Below are positions 1 to 10,710 of a stretch of 64,000 bases of DNA, piece after piece (position 1 is the first letter of the stretch; each line of letters starts with the position of its first letter). The translations under genes and the position numbers were made by a program. Origin of the DNA: Tolypocladium sp. Sup5 PDA-1 (taxonomy: Eukaryota > Ascomycota > Sordariomycetes > Hypocreales > Ophiocordycipitaceae); contig JPHH03000003.1 in the NCBI GenBank assembly GCA_000750105.3, positions 682,001 to 746,000 of the forward strand, given 5' to 3'. Below the pieces are notes generated by a model. The model saw only the letters and a list, made by a program, of their open reading frames with translations, was not told the origin of the DNA and did not search any database.

Positions 1-944
1 GAAAGCCTCAACTTCAGAAGGGGCAAGGATATCGAGGAACCCGCCAGTCTCGTATTCGGTAAGCGACTACCATGGGGCAAGGGAGGAGAGGGGAACGTAC
101 AGCTGCACGATAAGTTTCGTAGTAGAGCATAATATCTTCTTTCCCAAGACCTTCGGGGTCTAGAGCAGCTGTGGTGGTAGTGGTGTCTGATGTAGTCGGT
201 GCTGTTTCTAGCATGTTTTGGCTTTTATCGTTGCGAGTGAACTGCGACGGGCCGATCTGCTCTTCCACCGTGTCTCGAATGAGTTGGAGGAAGGAGATGG
301 AAGCGGCCTCTCCGATGAAGACTGTTGAACCGTCTTAATAAAAGAACGTTGAGGTAGGGGGCGTGCTTCATGTTTGACGAGATGCCAGATCTCACTGAGC
401 AAAACTCAGACGTACCTCGATTTCCACGGAGGTTCAGCAGCATCCGAGCATGAGGATCACGCCCGAGCGACAGCTTGTGCGTGCTCGAAGTGGCATTGCT
501 CTGAACGGCATCTGGACTATCGACCCTCGACTCCGAGGGCGAGATGGGACGGTATTCTCCAACCCCATTGCGTGATGAGCCCGGGCTCCACGCCGGGGAC
601 GCGGCCGGGGGCAACGAGATATGCCGCTGTCCCCGGACACCCTCGTGGGGCGGCGGACCGCACCGTATGGGTCGGTTCTGGGTGGAGACGGAGGCAGACG
701 CAGCGACAAGCGGGCCTGTGGACGATGAGATTGAGCTCCTCTGGCGGGGACTAGCAGACGCGTCGTCCGTGTTGCGTCTTGAACCCCAGGGTTTGTGAGC
801 GAGGTAGCAAGAGGCCTCGATGCCGCGCTTTGTGCATGCGGTACAGGGCACGGTGGCGCTGCAACGCTTCTTGGAGACACGGCAGAAGTTGCAGGCCTCG
901 GCAGCTCGTCGACGCTGGCTGGGGTCGACCCGAGGACGTGGCAT
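1..944 (-). CDS. Zn(II)2Cys6 transcription factor, 3' part cut by window edge
   Basis: A fungal binuclear zinc-cluster regulator expected to bind DNA in the nucleus. Exons read as 944-416, 321-101 and 48-1 (continuing off the window); introns are 415-322 (phase 1) and 100-49 (phase 0), both GT..AG. The zinc cluster has Cys18, 21, 28, 34, 37 and 46 with basic residues between, preceded by an Arg-rich stretch. A Ser/Pro-rich linker of about 100 residues follows. After intron 1 the protein reads FIGEAASISFLQLIRDTV and then EQIGPSQF, which is typical of the start of the fungal-specific middle homology region (PF04082 type). The ATG at 944 is chosen because it sits just before the cluster. It lies head to head with the transporter at 1557, sharing about 610 bp, so it may regulate the genes to its right; that is inference. 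The target is unknown. Confidence 0.85.
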
Positions 945-1556
945 GATGGGGAATGGACAGATGATGAAAAGAGGGAGACTGGCAGCTGGCGAGCCGAGAA
1001 TGAGAAGTTCCCACCCTGGACCCTTGACCCTGCTTGCCTGCCCCAGGAGCCTCGCGTCCCCGCATGACGCTACCCCGGATCTTTACCCCACGCTCCACTA
1101 CGAGTAAGTGGGAACAGGCCACTTATTAGGGTCTGGTCCCTGCGCATCCCCCCATCATTGCCACGTTATTTCGAAGCTTGTGAGACGGTGTCCGAGAGGC
1201 GAGTCGGCACTGTGCGACCAAGAGTCGCCTGGCCTGCGAGTCCGAGTCCGGAACGAGTATCCGTACTGAGTCATTCAACGCAAGCGTCCCCATGGGGGCT
1301 GGGGATACGCATGTCCATCTACAAGATAGCATGGCGGGAATCGCACATACCTAGGTAGTATGCCGGCTATGGGCTACCAATTAAACCCTGGCAACGCCCA
1401 CAACAGACAGCGTTGACGTACAGTCGAGGTCTATATCATGTCGGAAATGCCCCGTTTTCAATGATACCGCGCCTGCAGCCTTAGCCGCACACTTCGAAAC
1501 CAATCATCCTTCTTCTCTTTTCCACTTTCGCTGCCTCCATCACGGAGAATCCAACC
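945..1556. other. Intergenic, shared promoter region of divergent genes
   Basis: About 610 bp lie between the divergent regulator and transporter. Reading frames here are short and conflicting, and no gene was recognised. A CT-rich stretch just before the transporter ATG (around 1508-1545) fits a fungal leader. Confidence 0.5.
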
Positions 1557-3172
1557 ATGGATTCCCCCGAGAAGAGCGCCAGGCCCGCGGTGGCCCCGGA
1601 TGGCATCGAGACCCAGGTGATGAACAGCAACCCCCCCAGCGAGAAAGGCGACTCGTACGAGACGCACGAAGTGTTCAAGGACTCGACGGATGGCGTCAAC
1701 TTCCGAACGGTTAGCTGGCAGCGCGCCACCATCATCTTCCTCAAGATCCAGTTCGCCATGAGCATCCTGAGCGTCCCCGGCGCTCTCGCAACGCTCGGCG
1801 CCGTGGGAGGAGCCTTGTCCACCGTCGGGTGGGGGGTCCTAAACACATGTTGGCGACAACTGCCCGCTGAGATGCCAATGACACCTGCTAATCGTTCTTG
1901 TGCAGACACCGCCGTCATCCTTGGGGACTTCCGCAATCGGCATCCCGAATGCCACAGTACGTCTGCTTCTCCCCAATCACGACTCGGGAGAGCCGGGACG
2001 CACTGAACGGCGAAACAACGACGCTAACGAAATGCGCAGCTCTGGCTGACATGTGCGGGCTCCTTTGGGGTCGAGCGGGCAGGGAACTGGTGGGCATCCA
2101 GATCCTGATCGCCCAGGTCCTGATCACGGCTGCTGGCATCGTCTCCTGCTCGACGGCCTTCAACGCGCTCTCCGAACATGGCGCCTGCACTGTCGTCTTC
2201 AGTTTCGTTTCCGCCGTGCTCATCACCGGGTTTTCCTCTGTCCGCACCTTCTCGCGCCTCGGATGGCTGACCTGGTTTGGGTTCGTGACCTTCTTCGTTG
2301 CCGTCTTCATCTTTGTCGTCGCCGTCACGCAGCAGGATCGTCCTGCGGCGGCGCCTCCGACTGGCGACTTTGATCTCGGATGGGTCGCCATCGCGTCTCC
2401 AGGCTTCGTGGCGGGAATCACAGCCAGCGCCAACGTCTTTATCAGCGGCAGTGGGTCATCCATGTATCTCCCTGTCATCTCTGAGATGCGGCGCCCGCGG
2501 GACTACCGCAAGGCCGCCCTTGTTGCCGGAGTCTTGGTCGTCGCCATGTACTTGACCTTCTCGCTCATCATCTACCGCTGGTGTGGCGTCTGGCTCACGA
2601 CGCCAGCATTCGGAAGCGCCGGAACGCTCTTCAAGAAGATTTCCTACGGCATCGCCTTGCCTGGGCTGATCATTGGCATCGGCATCTATCAGCACGTTGC
2701 CGCCAAGTACATGTTTGTGCGCTTGCTGCGAGACTCCCGGCACCTGCAGGAGAACACGGCTACCCACTGGGCCACCTGGCTCGGCTCGAACCTCATCCTC
2801 GGCGTTCTCGGCTTCATCATTGCGGAGGCAGTCCCGATTCTCAACTATCTGCTCGGTCTTGCGGGGTCCCTTTGCTTTGCGCCTTTCAGTTTGATATTCC
2901 CGGCCTTGCTGTGGATGTACGATTTTAAGTCGTACAGAACCGGATCAGGGCGCGAGAAGGCTTTATACGGTCTTCATATCCTCATCGTCTTGGTTGGACT
3001 CTTCATGGTCATTGGCGGAACGTAAGTACTAAATGCTTTCTCATCCTATCCTGGTGACTAAAACTGACTTGTCTTTAGATACGGCGTGGCTGTTTCTATC
3101 AAGGATGCTTTTGCCAGTGGATTAATTGGCGAGGTTTTCAGCTGTGCCGATAACTCGGGGACTATTTCGTGA
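1557..3172 (+). CDS. AAAP-family amino-acid transporter (neutral amino-acid permease, Mtr-like)
   Basis: An integral membrane transporter expected to move neutral or aromatic amino acids across the plasma membrane. Exons 1557-1848, 1906-1956, 2040-3021 and 3079-3172 join in frame to give 472 aa. The first intron carries a clear TGCTAAT branch site before TTGTGCAG. The N-terminus is a hydrophilic tail of about 60 residues, followed by WQRATIIFLKIQFAMSILSV, the usual start of the first membrane segment in fungal Mtr-type permeases (PF01490). About ten further hydrophobic segments follow to the C-terminus. Length and order match the family. It is divergent from the Zn2Cys6 regulator and upstream of a group of oxidative and hydrolytic enzymes, so it could import or export a substrate for them. 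The exact substrate cannot be read from sequence. The donor of intron 1 (GTTGGC) is weak. Confidence 0.88.
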
Positions 3173-3409
3173 TCCTAGTCCTGCAAAGGAAACGAAGACG
3201 GCAGTTCCCTATCAAAGAGAGTCTCATTCCACAACGCCACGTGCTGGGTGCTTTTAGCCATGTATTAATCTATCCAAGTCCGGCTTTTCTCCATATTCGC
3301 AAGCAAAGTTCCATAAGCTATCACAGCACGGGTGAACCACGCACCATCCATTACCCCTGATCGGAGACAAATATGCTTAATGTAGAGGCTTTCAAGTCTA
3401 ACAGTGCCC

Positions 3410-3752
3410 TGAAGATGGTCTTCTTGGGTCAGGGCCGTGGCAGTTCCGGACATAGTTATTTGGCGGGTTATGTTCATTTCGGAGATGAAGCCGCCTTCAT
3501 TCACCATGAAATCGAGCCCCCTCTCTTGCTTGAGGACTCGCCATTGACATGTTGTACCTCTTCACTCGAGAAGTCCACTCACCTTGACACTAAAGCAGTA
3601 TCTAACAGCTCCAATACGACTCACTCCACTGCCCCGCAAGAATTTGAGTCCGGAAAGGATTCCAACCCCGTCATGGGCTTGGACGCAGGCAGAGCAGCCA
3701 AATAGGCCTGGATCCCATTGTCAATTGTGATGGAATTGCCTGTCGGATTGCA
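3410..3752 (-). pseudogene. Decayed dienelactone hydrolase copy
   Basis: On the minus strand, the stretch just inside a possible acceptor at 3753 reads NPTGNSITIDNGIQAYLA. This matches the PTGRLIKIDGQIDAYLAT start of exon 2 of the intact DLH at 10.7 kb. About 215 nt of the middle are missing. The frame then shifts to GLKFLRGSGVSRIGAVRYC, matching GIKHLKGLGASRVAAVGYC, and ends in a GTGAGT donor at 3582, the same position and donor as in the intact gene. Further down, GGFI and MSGTATALTQEDHL weakly follow the intact exon 3. Stops and shifts interrupt it, so it is not expected to make an enzyme. A first-exon remnant may lie near 3926-3960. The similarity is seen in the sequence; the history is inference. 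Confidence 0.6.
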
Positions 3753-4436
3753 CTTGTTTTATTCCGAGCGAGTCTGTATTTCCTGTCCAAGGAACGATTT
3801 AGCTTACTCGTGGAGGAATCCAGTCGCGCAACACTAAGAAGGAGGATTAGAAGCCAAGGCGCAGGCGTCGATTGACCAGGTCTACGGCTATCGGAGGAAA
3901 TGAAATGACGGAGATTGAACTCACTTGGCAACAGATTGTCCAACCATCATGCCTATTTGGACCAGTTCCTGGCTCTCATCTCCATCTCGCCGCAGACCTA
4001 ATGGTCGCCGCTCCGCGATCGGGTAAGGTTACCGTGGCCGAGGAGCTTAAGCGGCCGACCGGGGGGTGGCAGCTAAAGACCACACTACGAATAGTTCGGG
4101 GTATTAGTTTGCCTACGAGTACCTATTGCAGGCTGGCGTCGGACACCATTCCACAGTGCTTTGCCGGTTGTGGCCCTCGCTTACGGAAGATGGGACGCCA
4201 CGGTGCACTGTCCGACGCTACCGTGCCGCACACCGTGGGCGGATAACGCACCATTTGAAATGCTTTGGAATGCCCTTGACACCAGATAAGGTTCTGGAGA
4301 TGTGGCACTGGCATCTCCATTGGACTGTCAATATCCGGCCTCTAGGTTGTCATTGCAACTCTACCATCGGCATATCTCTGTAGTTCCGTGTCACAAGTCA
4401 AGCCAAAACGTACATTCACAAATCATCGCCAGCACC
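3753..4436. other. Intergenic region before the DLH/NTF2 fusion gene
   Basis: About 680 bp with no convincing gene, apart from a possible eroded 5' end of the DLH pseudogene near 3926-3960. It should hold the promoter of the gene at 4437. Confidence 0.4.
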
Positions 4437-5861
4437 ATGTACGCAGACATCCGTCAACCCGCCGCAGCCCTCCCGCAGCTCCAGCCGAAAGACGTTCAGC
4501 CAGGCGTGTCGCTGCTGGCGCCGCTTTCTCGCCGTGGCCATGGCCCTGGCGTTATCCTGCTCACTGCCAACTCAACCGGCCACTTGAGCATCAACGAGGG
4601 CGTTCCATCCGCCTCCATCAAATGGGCCGAGGAGGGGTTTACGGTGGTGGAAATTCAGGCGGCAGCCCTTGCTGCAGGAACAGCCGTTCTGGAAGCAGCG
4701 GTCGGGGCGCTGAGGGAGTGTGAGAAATGCGACGGAACGGAGAAGATTGGGCTCGTCGGTGTGTGTCTGCAGCCATTTTCAATGGGTTCTTCACTGACGC
4801 TCGTGTTTAGCGTACGATTCAGAGTTGTGGAGTCGGGTTGTCCCAGCCCTCCCATCAGTCCCCCAGATTTCAGGGGCAATCTTGTATGCCAACCAGGGCC
4901 ATGATGCGAAGCAAAGCCAGGCGGCGGTGCCAGTTCTCATACACCTGGCCGGGCAATCCTCAGTCTTACCAACTCGCACGCCCGAGTTCACTGAATATTT
5001 CTACCCCTCTCTCACATCCTTTAAATTCGCCACACCCTTTACCAGCGAGTTCAACTACTCCGCCGAGGCACTCTCTCATACCCGGAACTTGACGTTCCTC
5101 AAGCCCCTCGTCGGAGGCCCGTTCTTCGACCTTGAAGCGATCTGGGATGAGCACACACACTACGAGTTTACCGACCGCTCCGTTGAGCACACCATGGCAA
5201 CCATGGTTCAGGAGCCTTACGTCAATCATATCCCTACTGTAAGTTGTCAATGGCCCCTCGTGTGTTTGGTTCCAAAACTCCCAAACTCATCCTTCTCTCT
5301 CAGATGACTGGTGGTATCGGCCGTGAACGGCTTAGTAACTTCTATCGCCATCACTTCATTTTCCAGAACTCCGATGATACGGAGCTTGAGCTGATCAGTC
5401 GAACAATTGGCATCGACCGAGTCATTGACGAATTCATCTACAAGTTTACCCACGACAAGGCCATTGATTGGCTGTAAGGCTCCTTGAAACTATGTGTTTC
5501 CCAACTTCCGGCTAACGGTGTTCCATGCAGAATCCCTGGAATCCCACCTACAGGAAAGTACGTCGAGGTGCCCATGACTGCAGTAGTGAACTTGCGGGGA
5601 GACCGCCTGTATCACGAACATATTGCATGGGATCAGGGAAGCGTTCTTCGGCAGCTGGGGCTTCTGCCGGAGTTTTTGCCGTATCCTTACCCGCTCCCAG
5701 GCGGCCGGGTTCCAGCCGCAGGGAAGCAGTTTGAATACCAAGTCCCAGTTGCGGGAGTGGAGACGGCAAATAAGATGAGGGAGAAGAATTCCACCGAGTC
5801 CAATGAGATGTTTGGTTTCAGTGTACGAGAGACAGACCTCAAGTATAAAAGCAGCCGGTAA
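4437..5861 (+). CDS. Dienelactone hydrolase-like / SnoaL (NTF2-like) fusion protein
   Basis: A 416-aa soluble protein from exons 4437-4758, 4811-5238, 5304-5473 and 5531-5861, all in frame. The first 245 residues or so have an alpha/beta-hydrolase pattern of the dienelactone hydrolase kind (GPGVILLTANSTG, WAEEGFTVVEIQ). The C-terminal part, starting MTGGIGRERLSNFYRHHF and continuing through the WDQGSVLRQLGLLP segment, is an NTF2/SnoaL-like domain found fused to such hydrolases in many fungi. The position of the DLH nucleophile, normally GYCxG, reads LVAYDSELW, so the catalytic Cys appears absent and the hydrolase half may bind rather than cleave. The neighbours are a decayed DLH on the left and a flavin monooxygenase on the right. 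The role in a shared pathway is inference; no substrate can be named. Confidence 0.82.
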
Positions 5862-5880
5862 TATTATAATAGTTAGTTAT

Positions 5881-6243
5881 CTAGCTTCTATTACATGCAT
5901 GTTCACAGACTATAACTGCAAATCAAGTCCGTACTACAATAACATTGGGAACAAGAGTGCTATGGTGCACCCCGCATCATCAGCACCTTGTTTGTAGCTT
6001 ACCTGTGGTACCCATGTCCAACACAGGCACATATCGCATGACATTTTCCCACGACTCTTTCTTCTTCTTCAAGATATTCACAGCCAGCACTCGATTGAAC
6101 CTGTAAAACAGATGAACCACGTGCAGTGTCAGTGTAAGCCACAACTGCAGCTGCCACGGCGGCGGGAGATGAGTGAACGAACGTCGGCTGCGTGTCCCAT
6201 TCCCGTGCCAGTCGTTTCTCTTCCGCTTCGTCGCACTGTCCAT
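5881..6243 (-). CDS. Possible small two-exon protein, uncharacterised
   Basis: The ATG at 6243 opens a basic 80-codon exon (6243-6003) that runs into a good GTAAGC donor. The best acceptor (TTTGCAG) is at 5917-5916, giving a second exon 5915-5881 and 91 aa in total. The protein starts with a Lys/Arg-rich segment, has a hydrophobic stretch (WLTLTLHVVHLFY) and then a KKKKESWENVMRYVPVLD segment. It is convergent with the gene ending at 5861 and divergent from the monooxygenase at 6662. No family is recognised. It could be a real short gene or antisense noise; the matching splice frame is the main support. Confidence 0.3.
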
Positions 6244-6661
6244 GGCGAACACCAATGAAACGCCTCTGTAATAATTAATACCCAGCTCTGGTCGTCATCA
6301 ATTGGCCTGTCGGTTCCACCCCCGCAAGCCCCGCAAGACCCCGCGATTGCCGATTAGGGCCCCCAACTGCTAGGCCTATCTAGCGGATGGGCCGCCTGAG
6401 GCTTGGATATTCATCCGATATGAGTTTAGGCGGCGGTCATTGTCTTCAGCCGTGACAGTGAATATCAGTGCTTCGGATACGGTGCCTTTTACCTGTCGGA
6501 GTGTCACCGGGGTGTAAATGCCCCCCTTGCGCTGCGCGACATCCGACATCACTCGCGGTGACGGAATATACAAAGGTGTGTCGAGTCGTTGAACTCGGGC
6601 GTGTTTGTTCGATTCTCGTTGGTCTTTCATGTTTGCTACTCAATCCATACCATACGACACC
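6244..6661. promoter_or_regulatory. Promoter region of the flavin monooxygenase gene
   Basis: About 420 bp upstream of the monooxygenase ATG. A TATA-like ATATACAAA lies near 6566-6574, about 90 bp before the ATG. Short C-rich and GCCCC words occur near 6310-6365. Nothing else is recognised. Confidence 0.4.
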
Positions 6662-8430
6662 ATGACTCTAAACCACACCTACGATCTCATCGTGATCGGA
6701 GCTGGTACGTCGTGTGCTCGAGCTTCATGAAGCTCCCATTGGAGCAACAAGTCAGCGACCACAGGGCTAACAAAACTCCAGGGTGGTACGGTCTTGCCGC
6801 GGCCAAGACGTACATCGAACTTCACCCCAAGGACAAGACGCTCGTCATCGAAGCCGAGGGCAGCTGCGGAGGAACATGGTCCAAAGACAGGCTCTACCCG
6901 GGGCTCAAATCCAACAACCTGCGCGGCTCATACGAGTACCCCGACCTTCCCATGGCGGAGGACGTCTACGGCGTCAAGGACGGACAGCACATTCCCGCTG
7001 CGGTTCTGCACCGCTACCTGACGGACTATGCCAAGACATTCGGCGTCTTTGAGAGGACCAAGTTTAACACGCAAGTGGACGCCGTGGAGGCTCGCCAAAA
7101 CGGCGGATGGGACGTTCACGTCTCGCCCGTTTCGCAAAAGGACGGTTCGTCAAGGCAGGTTTTTCGGACTGGCAAGATCATCGTCGCCACGGGATTGACG
7201 TCTCAGCCCAACACCCCCTGCTACGCCGGCCAAGAAACCTTCACGCCTCAGTTCTTCCACGCCAAAGAGTTCTGCCATCGGGGCGACACCATCCGGTCCT
7301 GCAGCAAAGCCGTCGTCGTCGGCGGCGGCAAGTCCGCGTTTGACTGCGCGTATGTGTTTGCGGCAGAGGGCGACGCCCAGGTCGACCTGGTCATCAGACC
7401 GACTGGCCAAGGTCCGGTATGGATCTGCCCGCCGTATGTGACGCCTTTCAAGAGGATGATGGAAGAGCTGCTCAACACGCGCATCCTGACGTGGTTCAGC
7501 CCCTGCCCATGGGGTGGCGAGGATGGCTTCTCCATGGCACGCGACTTTCTCCACGGCACTGCCGTCGGACGATTCCTCGTCAACAACTTCTGGAGCGCCC
7601 TGAGCTCGGATGTCGTGGAGGCACATGGATACAACGACCACCCCGAAGTGTTCAAGCTAAAGCCCTGGCAGAGTGCCTTCTGGACGGGCAGCGGCATCGG
7701 CATCCACAACTATCCCACCAATTTCTTTGACCTGGTAAAGGAGGGCAAGATCAGGGTACACATTGCAGACATCTCCAAGCTGGACGGCACAAAAGTCCAC
7801 TTCACCGACGGCGACGTCGTCGAGACAGACGTCGTCGTCTGCGCCACCGGCTGGAAGAAGGAATCCACCATCAAGTTCATCAACTTCGACCCGCGTCTCT
7901 CCATGCCCCGGGCCGAGAACCAGCGCCTCAGCGCATCCGCCGACAAATCCATCCTCTCCGCCTTCCCCATCCTCAAAGACCAGCCCGTCCTGCGCTTCAC
8001 CCCCAACAAGGACGAAGAGCCCCTCCGCAACTACCGCTTCATCGTGCCCGCGGACCGCATCTTGGACCGCACCATCGCCTACGCGGGCATGGTGTCCACG
8101 GTCAGCACGTCCATGTTCGCCACCGCGCAGGCGCTCTGGATCTCGGCCTACCTCGACGGCAAGCTGACGCGGGCGCCGAAGAGCAACGACGAGGCGACGG
8201 AGGAGGTCATGCTGCACACGCAGTTTGGCAAGTGGCGGTACCCGTGCGGGTATGGGGCCAGTCTGCCGGACTTTGCGTTTGATTCGCTTCCCTATGTGGA
8301 TTTGCTGCTGAACGATTTGGGGTTGAAGGTTCATCGAAAGGCGACGCAGCTGATGGAGCTGATGGAGCCGTATAAGCCGTGGGACTACAAGGGGTTGACG
8401 CAGGAATGGGTTGAATCGCAAGCGAAATAG
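6662..8430 (+). CDS. FAD-dependent monooxygenase, FMO/Baeyer-Villiger-like
   Basis: A flavoprotein expected to use NADPH and O2 to oxygenate a small organic substrate. Exons 6662-6704 and 6782-8430 give 563 aa; the intron interrupts the first Rossmann motif, and splicing restores IGAGWYGLAAAKT (Gly13, 15, 18). The sequence then shows a GG-T-W element (EGSCGGTWSKDRLYPG), a degenerate flavin-monooxygenase fingerprint (FFHAKEF where FxGxxxHxxxY/W is usual), a second nucleotide-binding GGGKSA near 195-199, and a CATGW near 368-372. Class-typical proteins are 500-600 aa. It sits between the DLH/NTF2 fusion and the short-chain dehydrogenase, a set that often appears in catabolic or secondary-metabolite clusters. 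Whether it does hydroxylation, N-oxidation or Baeyer-Villiger insertion cannot be told. Confidence 0.88.
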
Positions 8431-9234
8431 CATGTACTATTGACGAAGCAAACAAATTGGAAAACTTGCCCATGTTAATTTCTGAACGTAGTTTTGGGAC
8501 ACTTTCATTTTGCATCCTGTGTCGTACTTCTGTGAGATGCAATTACGGCATTTGAGCAGACAATCTTCCACCCAAGACGGGGTCTTTGCCATTCAATCTG
8601 AACAGTGGCAGTAACAGGCCAGGTCAAAGTTGAACCCTTTGCACCAGTCTTTTACACCTCAGTTTGTAACATGTTCTGGTCGCAACTTCACGTGGTTTCC
8701 CTCTGAGTAAACCTGGTCCTACGCAAGCGGAGAGGCCACAATTGCGCAAGTTGTCCATCAATTGACCTCCGCGACCGGAGAGTAGCATGGTGCTAACATC
8801 GTTACCGAGGTGCCGACATGCCCATCACGAGCCTTCACCGCACAGCCGGAGTGAGAGAAAAGCCGTACCGTGCACAATCCCAGCGGGTACCGTCTCTATC
8901 TGGCCTCCAAAGTTCGAACAGTGCACCAAGATCGAGACGGGTATTCGTACCTCCGTACAAAGGGTAATAATGCATTGATTAGTCATGGGAATGACAACAT
9001 GGGCTTATCTTCAGCTCAACCGAACTAAAGTGAATGCCGCCACCTGCGGCACCGCCCCAGGTGTGATGCGTCGGGACGGCTCCTGTTCTGATTGCTCGCA
9101 AACTGTGTCCGTTGATGCTGTTCGCTTCCCGACGGGTTGTTATTAATCACCGTCTTTCATCGTGTGGCCGGCTTCAAGGACGGGTTGCGTGTAAGTGGGT
9201 GGATGCAGAGCAAGTTCAATTGCGCCTTTACGGA
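8431..9234. other. Intergenic between convergent genes
   Basis: About 800 bp between the 3' ends of the monooxygenase and the dehydrogenase. No gene, RNA or repeat was recognised. Confidence 0.4.
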
Positions 9235-10119
9235 CTACTTCTCATAGCTAATCAACCCGTCAATCGTACCCGCATGCAGCCCGCCCGTAATCTGGATATC
9301 CGCCGCAGTCGTGTGCCTCGACGCATCCGCCAGGAGATAGACCACCGCACCAGTCAGGTCATTCTGCGTGCTGAGCCGCTGGTTCGGCGGCGCGAGCCAC
9401 ATCTGCTCGCCCTGTCTCTCGCTGCTCTTGCTCTCCCGCACCCGCCGCGTCATCTCCGAGTCCACGAACCCGGGGGAAATGGTGTTGACCCGGATCCCGT
9501 GCGGGGCGAGCTCCACGGCCAGCGCCTTGGAGAGCATCAGCACTCCGCCCTTGGAGGCGTTGTATGCGGCCATGCGGTACCCGGGCAGGGCGATGTGTGC
9601 GGATTGCGAGGCGACGAGGACCATGCTCCCGCCGGTGCCTTGCCTGATCATTTGCCGGGCTGCGAGCTGGGCTACAAAGAACGTGCCCCTTACCTGGACG
9701 GCGGTTAGCACATGTACTCTCATCAAGCAGGTCTCGCTCACGTTAATCTCCTGGATCCTCGTAAACTCATCCCACGTCTGCTCCAGAAACGGCTTGTCAA
9801 TCGCGATACCCGCGGCGGGCACGCACCCATCCACCGACCCCAGCTCTTCAAGGGCCTTCTCAAACGCGGCGTTGATGCTGTCCTGGCGCGTCACGTCCGT
9901 TTGTATGTACACCGTCTTGGCGCCGAATCTTTTATTGAGAGTGAAGAAGTCGTCGACGGGCTTCTCTTGGATGTCAAAGACGGCGACGTTGCCGCCCATT
10001 TCGCAGATGGCGCGTGTGCACGCGAAGCCGATGCCCTGGGCGCCGCCGGTGACGATGTAGTTGCGGCCGCGGAGCTCGAACATGGGGCGGACGTCTTCGA
10101 GGGGATCCGAGGATGCCAT
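9235..10119 (-). CDS. Short-chain dehydrogenase/reductase
   Basis: An NAD(P)-dependent oxidoreductase of the classical SDR fold, 278 aa. Exons are 10119-9742 and 9693-9235. The 48-nt intron (9741-9694) is a multiple of three with no stop, so the unspliced frame stays open, but it would insert 16 residues in a conserved strand; removing it gives the normal EINVRGTFFVAQ. The cofactor motif TGGAQGIG is at 24-31, and the catalytic set is Ser157, Tyr170 and Lys174 (YNASK). The usual NNAG reads PAAG here. The late PGFVDSEMT segment and a C-terminal GG are also family-like. The start is set at MASSDPLEDV rather than an in-frame ATG 13 codons upstream. It is divergent from the DLH at 10711. The substrate, such as a polyol, alcohol or ketone, is not readable. 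Confidence 0.88.
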   Translation of the reverse strand: MASSDPLEDVRPMFELRGRNYIVTGGAQGIGFACTRAICEMGGNVAVFDIQEKPVDDFFTLNKRFGAKTVYIQTDVTRQDSINAAFEKALEELGSVDGCVPAAGIAIDKPFLEQTWDEFTRIQEINVSETCLMRVHVLTAVQVRGTFFVAQLAARQMIRQGTGGSMVLVASQSAHIALPGYRMAAYNASKGGVLMLSKALAVELAPHGIRVNTISPGFVDSEMTRRVRESKSSERQGEQMWLAPPNQRLSTQNDLTGAVVYLLADASRHTTAADIQITGGLHAGTIDGLISYEK

Positions 10120-10710
10120 TGTGATGCGCTGATTGAATGTGTTATTGCGAATGTCCAAGGGTGCTGGGCGAAGGTGTTGGTAGTCTCAATACGAGTAGCG
10201 CAGCATCGCCCACTCGCTTGTGAATATGAAGGTTTTGTAGTACACGTTGAATTGAGATACTACCAACCCCATCTCCGATAGCAACTTGAGTTGACAAGTC
10301 GGAATTGGACGTCCTGCATTGCACTGTATCCGACCCGTCGGTTAGCGAACTGGCGGTGCGAGGTGACGTGGCGGGTAGCGGGTTCTCCAAATGCCACCAG
10401 CGCGTGATAAGCTTAAAACTAGTTCTGGAACCAGCCGCCATCACACCGTATCCCCAAGTGCTCGGTACGGCCCCCCGGTCCATTATCGGAATCGGCTTCG
10501 GACAGTCTTGATGGCATAGCTGCGTGTGAAATCGGAAGGCAGGTCAATTGCGGTAGTGGACGGAGCCCGGGCCATGGCAGTGCTTCGGGTATCAGGCAGT
10601 ATAAGTATGCTCCGAGGAGCCCGGGGAGGACGGCGACGGTGCTTGACGAGCTCTGAGACGGTCCATTGCGATTCACTATTCGGGCTTGAGGAAAACGAGA
10701 ACTCGAGACA
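10120..10710. promoter_or_regulatory. Bidirectional promoter region, SDR and DLH
   Basis: A 590-bp gap between divergent starts. A TATAAG word at 10600-10605 lies about 110 bp before the DLH ATG. The tight head-to-head layout suggests shared control; no operator was identified. Confidence 0.45.
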
